From positions 1-64,000 of the forward strand of contig NZ_LKBT01000011.1 in assembly GCF_002699985.1 (NCBI RefSeq): DNA of 64,000 nucleotides, written 5' to 3'. This document shows, piece by piece, positions 57,058-64,000 of the stretch. The notes under the pieces are model-generated. The model saw only the letters and a program-made list of their open reading frames with translations. It was not told where the DNA came from and did not search any database. The DNA is from Pseudomonas sp. ICMP 561. GTDB taxonomy: Bacteria; Pseudomonadota; Gammaproteobacteria; Pseudomonadales; Pseudomonadaceae. Every line of letters starts with the position of its first letter. Within the stretch, counting starts at the first letter, position 1. Made by a program: the position numbers and the translations under genes.

Positions 57058-57358
57058 GTCTTTCCCTACCGCTGGGCAGTCCGGCGAAACAAACTACGAA
57101 CGGCACTTGCGGGTTAGCGGATCCACTGCTTGAATCCAATCGTCAGTCCACATGTGACTGGCGAGTCATCTACGCATTCCAAGAAACCTTTTGCCGCCCC
57201 GAGCCAACGCTCACGGCAAATCGCCCGCCAATAATAAAACCTGTCGGCAAGATCGTTTCGGATCGACAAGGGCCCCTTTGCAAGGCAATGCCTACCTGTC
57301 ACGAAATTCGTGCAACGTTGTTTGCGCGCACATCTTGTTTACGTCAGGAGACACACCT
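57058..57358. other. rhlA upstream region with a partial palindrome
   Basis: No gene seen. A near-palindrome CAGTCCACATGTGACTG at 57144-57160 could be an operator; it does not match the las/rhl box well. Confidence 0.35.
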
Positions 57359-58252
57359 ATGAGGCCAGAAATCGCTGTGCTTGATATACAGGGACAGTTT
57401 CGGGTTTACACGGAGTTCTATCGGGCAGAAGCTGCCGAAAAGACCATCATCATGGTCAACGGCTCACTGGCCACAACGGCATCGTTCGCCCAGACCGTGC
57501 GCAACCTGCACCCACAATTCAACGTGGTGCTCTACGATCAGCCCTACGCCGGCAAATCCAAACCCCACAACCTGAATGAAAGGCCGTTGAGCAAAGAGCT
57601 GGAAGGTCAAATCCTGCTGGAGCTGATTGACCATTTCAACGCTGAACACGTCATGTCGTTCTCGTGGGGTGGCGCGGCCACGCTGGTTGCTCTGTCCCAC
57701 CGCCCCAAGCGCATCGAAAAGGCCGTCATCAGCTCATTCTCCCCCGTGATCAACGTCCACATGCGTGATTACCTGGAGCGCGGCATCACGCACCTCAGCG
57801 TCCATGACCGCTACGAAGTCGGCAACCTGGTCAACAGCACCATCGGCAAACACCTGCCGCCGCTGTTCAAGCGCTTTAATCATCGGCACGTGAGTAACCT
57901 GGACACCCACGAATACGACCAGATGCACTTTCACATCAACGACGTACTGGCCCTGGATACCGCGAACTACCTGACAGTCGCGCAGAACATCAACGTGCCC
58001 GTGTTGTTTCTTAACGGCGAGTGGGACGAGTACACCGCCGCCACCGACGCCCGCTTGTTCGCCCAGGCAGTCCAGCACAGCACCTTCAGCACCATTCAGA
58101 GCACCGGGCACTTTCTGGACATGGAACACAAATCCGCATGCCGGGATTCGCGTGACGCCCTGATGGACTTCCTTACACCAAAACCCGAGTCCAGTAGCCG
58201 ATCAACCTACCACTACCGACAGGCCCAAACCGTACATGCCTTCGCCCTCTGA
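57359..58252 (+). CDS. rhlA: RhlA-type HAA synthase (3-(3-hydroxyalkanoyloxy)alkanoate synthase)
   Basis: 297 residues from ATG 57359 with AGGAG upstream. Alpha/beta-hydrolase fold close to P. aeruginosa RhlA: MVNGSLATTASFAQT, nucleophile Ser102 in FSWGGAATL, Asp223 in WDEYT, His251 in STGHFLDME. RhlA dimerises 3-hydroxyacyl groups to HAA, a surfactant and rhamnolipid precursor. No rhlB or rhlI/R follows, so HAA itself is the likely product, as known in P. syringae. PhaG is a related alternative but the RhlA-like motifs fit better. Confidence 0.85.
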   Translation: MRPEIAVLDIQGQFRVYTEFYRAEAAEKTIIMVNGSLATTASFAQTVRNLHPQFNVVLYDQPYAGKSKPHNLNERPLSKELEGQILLELIDHFNAEHVMSFSWGGAATLVALSHRPKRIEKAVISSFSPVINVHMRDYLERGITHLSVHDRYEVGNLVNSTIGKHLPPLFKRFNHRHVSNLDTHEYDQMHFHINDVLALDTANYLTVAQNINVPVLFLNGEWDEYTAATDARLFAQAVQHSTFSTIQSTGHFLDMEHKSACRDSRDALMDFLTPKPESSSRSTYHYRQAQTVHAFAL

Positions 58253-58418
58253 ACCTGACGCACGACCGAACAAGGGACCCCATCCGCCCGTGCAGCACGC
58301 ACAGACAAGCGCGGATGGGCTCCGTTCAGGATTGGTTTTCAAGGGATTAAAACAGGGGGGAGAGAAATTAGCGCTTCAATTCAGCGTGCCGTTCTGGTAC
58401 AAAGTCAGCCGCTTCAGA

Positions 58419-58492
58419 GCGGGTGTAGTTTAGTGGTAAAACGAAAGCTTCCCAAGCTTTAGTTGAGGGTTCGATTCCCTCCACCCGCTCCA
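58419..58492 (+). tRNA. tRNA-Gly (anticodon CCC)
   Basis: Acceptor GCGGGTG (58419-58425) pairs with CACCCGC (58482-58488); D-arm with TAGTGGTA; anticodon stem-loop AGCTTCCCAAGCT with CCC; T-arm GGTTCGATTCC; CCA encoded at 58490-58492. Confidence 0.97.
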
Positions 58493-58604
58493 TATCTTTC
58501 AAGGCTTTTGGGCCTTTCTTGCGTCACCTCCATACCTTCCTGATTGTTATCGCTTCGGCTGCGCTCGCCCAAAAATCGCGTAAATACCTTACTGCGCTGT
58601 TCCC

Positions 58605-58676
58605 TGTAGGAGCTGCCGAAGGCTGCGATAGCGGTGTGTCAGGTTAAATGCTTCGCAGCCTTCGGCAGCTCCTACA
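58605..58676. repeat. REP pair between tRNA-Gly and osmC-like gene
   Basis: TGTAGGAGCTGCCGAAGGCT facing AGCCTTCGGCAGCTCCTACA; same family as 56191-56264 and 61231-61302. The rest of the 58493-58763 gap shows no gene. Confidence 0.92.
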
Positions 58677-58763
58677 ATGAATGCGTTCAGATTCAAAGTG
58701 TGCAGCAACGATGAGCCTTCGAGTTAACATCTCTCCCGCACGCCTCATCCCAGGGAGTATTCA

Positions 58764-59267
58764 ATGGCAGACAAGACACACCGCTACGAAGTCCAGATAA
58801 CCTGGACTGGCAACGAAGGCACAGGAACATCGTCCTATCGCGGTTACAGCCGGTCACATGTCATTCAGGCTGAAGGGAAGCCATCTATTGAAGGCTCTTC
58901 CGATCCGAGCTTTCGGGGCGACCCAAAACGCTGGAATCCGGAGGAATTGCTTCTCGCCTCTTTATCGGCCTGCCATAAACTCTGGTACCTCGGGCTTTGT
59001 GCCGGGGCCGGGATTGTGGTGCTTGAGTATGAGGACAAAGCAGAAGGCACAATGGTCGAGGAAAGTAACGGCGCGGGTCAGTTCACCTCGGTTGTATTGA
59101 AGCCGAAGGTCACTCTTGCTCCGGGCTCCGATATCGAAGGCGCTCACGCCCTGCACCAGACAGCTCATGAGAAATGCTTCATCGCGCGCTCGGTGAATTT
59201 CCACGTCAGTCATGCGCCAGTTATATCCGCGCCAGGCCCTCTCGCCAACAAGTTGCCTCCTGCCTGA
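58764..59267 (+). CDS. OsmC/Ohr-family peroxiredoxin-like protein
   Basis: 167 residues. Two redox cysteines in LLLASLSACHKLWYL and TAHEKCFIARSVNF, as in OsmC proteins that reduce organic hydroperoxides. The last about 10 residues (GPLANKLPPA) are read from the first half-unit of the REP array that follows, and the stop codon is inside the repeat, so the natural C-terminus was probably replaced or extended by the repeat. Confidence 0.9.
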   Translation: MADKTHRYEVQITWTGNEGTGTSSYRGYSRSHVIQAEGKPSIEGSSDPSFRGDPKRWNPEELLLASLSACHKLWYLGLCAGAGIVVLEYEDKAEGTMVEESNGAGQFTSVVLKPKVTLAPGSDIEGAHALHQTAHEKCFIARSVNFHVSHAPVISAPGPLANKLPPA

Positions 59268-59680
59268 ACAGCCTGACACAGCGCTGCCCGGTAGGAGCGA
59301 ACTTGTTCGCGAGGCGGTGTGCCTGAATCACCGCGTCAGCCCTTCTCGCCAACAAGTTGCCTCCTACCCGAACAGCCTGACACGGCGCAGCCCGGTAGGA
59401 GCGAACTTGTTCGCGAGGCGGTTTACCTGAATCACCGCGTCAGCCCTTCTCGCCAACAAGTTGCCTCCTACCTGAACAGCCTGACACGGCACTGCCCGGT
59501 AGGAGCGAACTTGTTCGCGAGGCGGTTTACCTGAATCACCGCGTCAGCCCTTCTCGCCAACAAGTTGCCTCCTACCTGAACAGCCTGACACGGCACTGCC
59601 CGGTAGGAGCGAACTTGTTCGCGAGGCGGTTTACCTGAATCACCGCGTCAGCCCTTCTCGCCAACAAGTTGCCTCCTACC
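59236..59680. repeat. Tandem REP array, four 104-bp copies
   Basis: GTAGGAGCGAACTTGTTCGC begins at 59291, 59395, 59499 and 59603, an exact 104-bp period; each unit also contains the opposite half CGCCAACAAGTTGCCTCCTA. Same REP core as the 8.1-kb array but a different spacer, so the two arrays expanded independently. Fills the gap between osmC-like and BRO genes. Confidence 0.95.
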
Positions 59681-59744
59681 TTGAAAGCGGCAAGTCTGAA
59701 ACTGTGCGTTGTCGGGGACAGGGGTTCCGATTGGTTTCGGCCGC

Positions 59745-60260
59745 TTACATCGACAAAAACCGAGTCGCCCTTCTCCACCACGGGCGTTTCTCGCGGGTTT
59801 CGTGGAGCAGGATGTTGGGCATGTCTCGCAGGCGAATCCACGACTCGTCCTGCCAGTGCAGCAGGTTCATCGAGGCACCGTCCCAATCCAGCACACCGAG
59901 GATCGGACGTTCGGTGCGGCCGGGATTCTGCACGTCACGCAGCACAGGCACGACCTGCAGCGTCAGCCATTCGCGCAGTTCACGATTTTGCGCGGAGGGG
60001 TGATAAATCAGTAATGCGTATGCGCCGGACTCGTTGACCATCAAGGTGTCCTGAGTCGAGCCATAGCAGTGCAGCGGCAAAGTGCGACACTCATCACGTC
60101 CGAGCTTGCGGGTTTTGCGTTCGTCGATGAACAGGCCCATCAAACGGCCCAGATCGCGGGCACAGAACCAGGCCTGGTTTTCCAGCATGAGCGCGTGGAG
60201 CGGAAGGGTTTGGCGGGTGAATAGGGTTGGGATGAAAGGCGTCATTTCAGTTGTCGGCAT
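59745..60260 (-). CDS. BRO-N antirepressor-like protein
   Basis: 171 residues. BRO-N domain of phage antirepressors: WFCARDLGRLMGLFIDERKTRKL, NESGAYALLIYHPSAQNRELREWL. The C-terminal part (WDGASMNLLHWQDESWIRLRDMP) is a short module often seen in Pseudomonas copies. No phage structural or integrase genes adjoin. A C4-like antisense RNA precedes the start, pointing to phage-P1-like control of antirepressor translation. Confidence 0.85.
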   Translation of the reverse strand: MPTTEMTPFIPTLFTRQTLPLHALMLENQAWFCARDLGRLMGLFIDERKTRKLGRDECRTLPLHCYGSTQDTLMVNESGAYALLIYHPSAQNRELREWLTLQVVPVLRDVQNPGRTERPILGVLDWDGASMNLLHWQDESWIRLRDMPNILLHETREKRPWWRRATRFLSM

Positions 60261-60261
60261 C

Positions 60262-60390
60262 AGTCTATTTCTCTTTGCTGGTTAGACTGCCAGCTACCGT
60301 CGCCAAACGAATAGGGTGGCAGTTGTACGCAGGTTGGCGAACCGGAGCAAAGAACCGGCAGACCCGAAAGTCTCCCACGTACAACCGCCA
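60262..60390 (-). ncRNA. C4-like antisense RNA upstream of the BRO gene
   Basis: On the minus strand a closing stem (60378-60385 with 60322-60329, GTTGTACG type) encloses two hairpins (AGAC/GTCT and CCGG/CCGG). Two single-stranded segments, TCGCCAA (60334-60340) and ACTGCCA (60317-60323), are exactly complementary to downstream TTGGCGA (60300-60306) and TGGCAGT (60286-60292) just before the BRO ribosome-binding site. This a/b-a'/b' layout is that of C4 RNA in P1/P7 immunity. Assignment is by pattern. Confidence 0.62.
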
Positions 60391-60621
60391 TAGCGGATCG
60401 CGGACAATATCTGCCCGCTTCCGAATGGTACACGCTATACATCATTGCTAGCCGGATCGCCAAATCCAGTGCTGAGTTATTCAGCAGCGGCGGAGGGTAC
60501 GGCGCGGCGTTTGGTCAGGCAAGACAAGAAATGTAAAAACCTGGCGATCGAACCAGCAGTGTCCATTGGGGACAAGTAGCAGAACTCGATGCCAATGAGC
60601 AACGCGCATCCCTAAATTCGA

Positions 60622-60718
60622 TTTAGTGGTTATAGTCACCACCATTTCAAGCATTCAACCAATGCCTGGATTGACCAAGACAGCAAGCAGCATATTGAAG
60701 CAAGCCTCGCTTTGGTGA
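60622..60718 (+). pseudogene. hicA: Decayed hicA fragment
   Basis: GYSHHHFKHST is readable at 60628-60660, typical of HicA's GSHHHFKH core; after a frame change the sequence reads KTASSILKQASLW then TGA (60677-60718), the HicA C-terminus. The N-terminus is gone (in-frame stop upstream) and about ten codons around the VPHP segment are missing. Confidence 0.75.
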
Positions 60719-60753
60719 GCGAGGTTCCATCCAGTCCCAGGGAGGACTAAACA

Positions 60754-61167
60754 GTGCTTTATCCCATCGCAATTCTTCCCGGTGATGAGCTGCATGCGTG
60801 GGGTGTTGAGGTTCCGGATATTCCCGGCTGCTTCTCTGCCGGTGACGACCTGGACGACGCCATGGCGATGGCTCGCGAAGCCATTGAGGGTCATCTGGAG
60901 ATTCTGGCTGAGCATGGTTCGGCCATTCCGACCGCTCAGAAAGTAACCGTACACGCGCAAAATCCGGAATACAAAGGCTGCACATGGGCGTTGGTGGACA
61001 TTGATATCACCAAATACATGGGCAAGTCCGAGAAGCTCAACATCACCCTTCCAGCACACTTGCTGACCCGGATTGATGAATACGTGAAGCATCATCCGGA
61101 AGAGAAAAGCCGCTCGGGCTTTTTGGCTTCGGCAGCGCTCAGGGTTTTGCATGAGGTGCGAGGTTAA
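60754..61167 (+). CDS. hicB: Orphan HicB-type antitoxin
   Basis: 137 residues from GTG 60754 with GGAGG upstream. HicB N-terminal domain (VEVPDIPGCFSAGDDLDDAMAMAREAI) and a ribbon-helix-helix C-terminus (LNITLPAHLLTRIDEYVKHHPEEKSRSGFLA). Its toxin partner just upstream is decayed, leaving an antitoxin without toxin; it may still bind DNA or another HicA. Confidence 0.92.
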   Translation: MLYPIAILPGDELHAWGVEVPDIPGCFSAGDDLDDAMAMAREAIEGHLEILAEHGSAIPTAQKVTVHAQNPEYKGCTWALVDIDITKYMGKSEKLNITLPAHLLTRIDEYVKHHPEEKSRSGFLASAALRVLHEVRG

Positions 61168-61230
61168 GACGCTAAACGTTACACCAGCGAACCGTTAGGC
61201 GCATCGTAAACACCTGACTGCACCGTTTTC

Positions 61231-61302
61231 TGTAGGAGCTGCCGAAGGCTGCGATCGCGGTGTGTCAGGATAAATGTTTCGCAGCCTTCGGCAGCTCCTA
61301 CA
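61231..61302. repeat. REP pair between hicB and dacC-like gene
   Basis: TGTAGGAGCTGCCGAAGGCT facing its complement ending at 61302; third copy of the family seen at 56191 and 58605. It separates convergent genes. Confidence 0.92.
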
Positions 61303-61399
61303 GAAAATGCATTTCAACCCAGTAGTTTGCATGTTGCTAGCGAGGCGGATCGTCAGGTATGCCGCCTCGCCAACAAATTGCCTCCTACAAAAATAGACT

Positions 61400-62578
61400 T
61401 CAATCCTCTGCGAACCCCGCAAACCACCCGTGAAACAGCAAACGCACCGCATCCGTCCAGCGGGTCCACCAGCTTCCTGCCTCAACACCTTCCAAAGCGA
61501 TCAACGGCCGGGTTGCCAGTTTCTGCTCGCCATCAAATACGTCAATGCTGCCGACCACTGCACCTTTATCCACAGGGGCAATCAGCGGGGCATCAATGTG
61601 GACGCGGGTTTCAGGTTTGTGCGAGCCCCTGGGGGTCGTCAGCGTAATGTCGTCTAGAACGCCCACGGCAAGGGTGTTTTCTGTGCCCTTCCAGACTCTC
61701 GGATGGCTCAACGGCTGAAGCGCTTTCTCGAAGGTCTGGTTCTCGTAAAAGCGGAAACCATAGGTCAGGAGTTTCTCGGTATCCGTCGCACGGGCCAGCG
61801 TTGAACTTGAGCCAAACACCGCGGTGATCAGGCGCCGACCATCCCGCACGGCAGATGTGACCATGCAGTAACCCGCTGCCTCGGTGTGCCCGGTCTTGAG
61901 GCCGTCAACGGTTTTGTCACGCCAGAGCAGCAAGTTGCGATTGGGTTGCCGAATGCCGTTCCAGGTGAAGTGCTTTTTCTTGTACAGCGGGTAGTACGCC
62001 GACTCGTCGTTGATGATGGACTGGGCCAGCATCGCCATGTCGTGGGCAGACGAGTAATGATCAGGCTCTGGCAAACCTGTCGGGTTGTCGAAGTGCGTGT
62101 TGCTCAATCCGAGGCTTTGCGCTGTTTTGTTCATCAAACTAGCGAAGCTGTCGGTGCTGCCAGCGATGTGTTCAGCCAGCGCGACGCTGGCGTCGTTGCC
62201 AGAGTCGATGACGATGCCTTGCAGCAAGTCATGGACACTGACAGTGCTGCCCGGATCCAGGAACATTCTGGAGCCTTCGGTGCGCCAGGCGTTTTCGCTG
62301 ACAGTGACCAGTTCGTCCGGTTTCAATTGCCCGGCCTGAATATCCCGGGTGGCCACGTAAACCGTCATCAGCTTCGTCAGGCTGGCGGGAGGAAGACGCT
62401 CGTCTGCGTCATGTTCAACGATGACATGGCCAGTACTGGCGTCCATCAACACCCAGGCGCTCGCTGACAACTGGGGCGGGGAAGGAATCATGGCGCCCGG
62501 CGTGGGAGCGGCCATGCCGACGTTCGCCCACAGGGCACAAACGGAGATCAGGCTGATCCGCAATAACAGTGGTTTCAC
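61400..62578 (-). CDS. dacC: D-alanyl-D-alanine carboxypeptidase (PBP5/6 type, family S11)
   Basis: 392 residues with a signal peptide (ISLISVCALWANVGMAA). Catalytic motifs S66LTK69, S126GN128 and K228TG230; PBP5 C-terminal domain and a final amphipathic helix (TRWTDAVRLLFHGWFAGF) for membrane association. Trims the terminal D-Ala of peptidoglycan stem peptides. dacA is an equally possible name. CTTAA direct repeats lie upstream. Confidence 0.92.
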   Translation of the reverse strand: MKPLLLRISLISVCALWANVGMAAPTPGAMIPSPPQLSASAWVLMDASTGHVIVEHDADERLPPASLTKLMTVYVATRDIQAGQLKPDELVTVSENAWRTEGSRMFLDPGSTVSVHDLLQGIVIDSGNDASVALAEHIAGSTDSFASLMNKTAQSLGLSNTHFDNPTGLPEPDHYSSAHDMAMLAQSIINDESAYYPLYKKKHFTWNGIRQPNRNLLLWRDKTVDGLKTGHTEAAGYCMVTSAVRDGRRLITAVFGSSSTLARATDTEKLLTYGFRFYENQTFEKALQPLSHPRVWKGTENTLAVGVLDDITLTTPRGSHKPETRVHIDAPLIAPVDKGAVVGSIDVFDGEQKLATRPLIALEGVEAGSWWTRWTDAVRLLFHGWFAGFAED

Positions 62579-62641
62579 AGGAAGCGGGTCCAGATTGGCA
62601 GAAGGTCCGCCAAAGTAGGTGATGACCTGCCCTGTCTCAAA

Positions 62642-62667
62642 TTAAGCAAAGTTAAGAAAAGTTTAAG
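62642..62667 (-). promoter_or_regulatory. Three CTTAA direct repeats upstream of dacC
   Basis: TTAAG at 62642-62646, 62652-62656 and 62663-62667 on the plus strand, i.e. CTTAA repeats 10-11 bp apart on the minus strand, about 65 bp before dacC. CTTAAA-N5-CTTAAC resembles PmrA-type boxes of OmpR-family regulators. Confidence 0.5.
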
Positions 62668-62683
62668 CGCACCAATACGTTAG

Positions 62684-64000
62684 TCAGGTTAGCGGGCAGT
62701 CGATCAGGACCCGTGTACCACCCGATTCAGAAGCTTGAATCTGCAGGGTAGACGCGTGCAGGCGCACGACCGCAGCCACTAGCGAAAGACCGAGCCCGTA
62801 ACCCGGTTGCTGACGGCTGGCATCGCCGCGATACAACCGGCGCAACACACTTTCCCGTTCGGCTTCGGGGATCCCCGGACCGTCGTCAATGACTTCGATG
62901 CGCAGAATGTCGCCCACCATATTGGCCCGCAGACAAAGGCGCCCGCCCGGCGCGGTGAACTTGATCGCGTTATCCAGCAGATTCGTCAGCGCCTCAAACA
63001 GCAGCGCCTGATCACCTTTCATGAGGGGTAAATCAGCGCCTAGTTCAAGCGCAAGCACCTGACCTTTTTCCTGCGCCATGGGTTCGTAAAACTCGTGGGC
63101 CTGGCGCAACAATGCGTCGGGCTGGAATGACGCAAAGGCCAATCGCCGTCGGGTGTCTTCCAGCTCGGAAATCCTCAGCAACCCCTGAAAACGGAACATG
63201 ATCGCTTCGCTCTCTTCCAGGGCCAGGCTGAGGCTTGATGCATGAGCATCCGTCATGGGCAATTGCTGCAATTGATAAAGCCGCGCACGCAGACGCGTCA
63301 ACGGTGTGCGCAGGTCATGGGCGATGCCATCGCAGACGCTTTTGACCTCGTGCAGCAACCGCTCGATATGTTCGAGCATGGTGTTGACGGCGCTGGCCAG
63401 CATATCCAGTTCATCCCGTGCGTGCGACAGAGGCAGCCGCTCTGACAGGTTGCCGGAGACGATCCGCTCGGTACTGCGCTGCAGCCTTTCGACCCGGCGC
63501 AATGGCCTGCGTCTGAGTAATTGCCAACCGATCAAACCGGGTATCAACGTCAGAGACAGTCCCCAAAAAAGTGCCTGACCAATGATCCCTGCGACCGCCG
63601 AGATGGAACCGCCGTCACGGGCCAGCACCAGTATCCGGCCGTCATTGCGACGCTGCAGAAAGGCGTGACTGCTGCGCGTTTCGCTCACCGTGTCCGCGAT
63701 TCGCAAACCGCGTTTCAGGTAATGCACACGACCATCGTCCGGCAAGCTGGACCGCAGCTTCAACAGGTTGCCGGCGATGTACTGCCCGTTGCCTTCAAAC
63801 AACCCATAGGCATCAATGCCGGGAATGGAATACGCCTCACTGCCCTGCAATTCATCAAGCAGGCTGGCGTCATCGATTTTCTGGTAATAGTGCGCACGCT
63901 GCATCAACGTGCGCTCGGCCACAGTGCCGAGGTAATCGGAGATCTTCCAGTACAGAACGCCGGTGAACACCGCGCCCCACGCCACAAAGAACAGTGCGTA
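62684..64000 (-). CDS. Sensor histidine kinase, N-terminus outside the window
   Basis: At least 433 residues; the frame stays open at the window end, so a few N-terminal residues and probably a response-regulator gene lie beyond. Periplasmic domain, TM (LFWGLSLTLIPGLIGWQLL), HAMP (RIVSGNLSERLPL), HisKA with IAHDLRTPLTRLRAR, ATPase with LTNLLDNAIKF, VIDDGPGIP and GYGLGLSLV. The signal is unknown. Confidence 0.9.
   Translation of the reverse strand, partial: YALFFVAWGAVFTGVLYWKISDYLGTVAERTLMQRAHYYQKIDDASLLDELQGSEAYSIPGIDAYGLFEGNGQYIAGNLLKLRSSLPDDGRVHYLKRGLRIADTVSETRSSHAFLQRRNDGRILVLARDGGSISAVAGIIGQALFWGLSLTLIPGLIGWQLLRRRPLRRVERLQRSTERIVSGNLSERLPLSHARDELDMLASAVNTMLEHIERLLHEVKSVCDGIAHDLRTPLTRLRARLYQLQQLPMTDAHASSLSLALEESEAIMFRFQGLLRISELEDTRRRLAFASFQPDALLRQAHEFYEPMAQEKGQVLALELGADLPLMKGDQALLFEALTNLLDNAIKFTAPGGRLCLRANMVGDILRIEVIDDGPGIPEAERESVLRRLYRGDASRQQPGYGLGLSLVAAVVRLHASTLQIQASESGGTRVLIDCPLT

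Noticed and set aside
58419..58492. Genomic island at tRNA-Gly
   Set aside because: No repeat of the tRNA 3' end and no integrase were seen downstream within the window.
59291..59680. CRISPR array near the BRO gene
   Set aside because: Four exact 104-bp tandem units including the spacer; REP palindrome core.

Overview
The window is a stretch of Pseudomonas chromosome, most likely from the P. fluorescens/P. syringae side of the genus. Support comes from the algU-mucA-mucB-mucD cluster without mucC, its divergence from nadB, the lepA-lepB-rnc-era-recO-pdxJ operon, the tctDE/tctCBA citrate-type transport locus, a guanidine-degradation operon, an RhlA homologue, and at least six families of Pseudomonas REP palindromes. 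Most genes are high-GC housekeeping or metabolic genes; accessory pieces lie between them.

Layout. 1-0.9 kb: 3' end of an IS110-family transposase with an internal in-frame duplication. 1.1-5.4 kb (minus): four-gene operon of a cupredoxin-like periplasmic protein, a membrane GGDEF/EAL protein, a DUF3034 protein and a truncated-haemoglobin lipoprotein. 5.7-9.5 kb: Lon-type protease, a ten-copy REP array and an I42-type inhibitor lipoprotein. 9.6-11.3 kb: cmoA-cmoB. 11.4-21.8 kb (minus): algU-mucA-mucB-mucD, then lepA-lepB-DUF4845-rnc-era-recO-pdxJ. 22.3-27.3 kb: nadB whose 3' end is present twice, 3,435 bp apart, flanking an AT-rich insert with two translationally coupled genes (a DGQHR/DndB-like protein and an unknown, possibly HEPN-like, partner). 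27.3-30.0 kb: ygfX-sdhE, ygfZ and an HDOD gene. 30.4-36.9 kb: tctE-tctD diverging from tctC-tctB-tctA-abrB-like. 37-40.4 kb: ung, an enoyl-CoA hydratase-family gene, hicA-hicB and a repeat-rich lipoprotein.

40.6-50.7 kb: a guanidine operon. A sigma-54-like promoter is followed by a guanidine-I (ykkC) riboswitch, an ABC transporter, two DUF1989 proteins (carboxyguanidine deiminase type), a biotin-dependent carboxylase and allophanate hydrolase. Together they would import guanidine or a related compound and break it down to ammonia and CO2. The carboxylase reading frame contains about 90 residues encoded by REP palindromes, placed at a domain junction.

51-64 kb: a large DUF6543-type protein, a diguanylate cyclase, rsuA, an RhlA homologue without rhlB, tRNA-Gly(CCC), an OsmC protein whose C-terminus runs into a REP array, a BRO-type antirepressor preceded by a C4-like antisense RNA, an orphan hicB with a decayed hicA, a PBP5/6-type D,D-carboxypeptidase and a sensor kinase cut by the window end.

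Best candidates for something new are the DGQHR plus partner pair in nadB, the REP-encoded linker in the carboxylase, and the C4-RNA/BRO unit outside any visible prophage.
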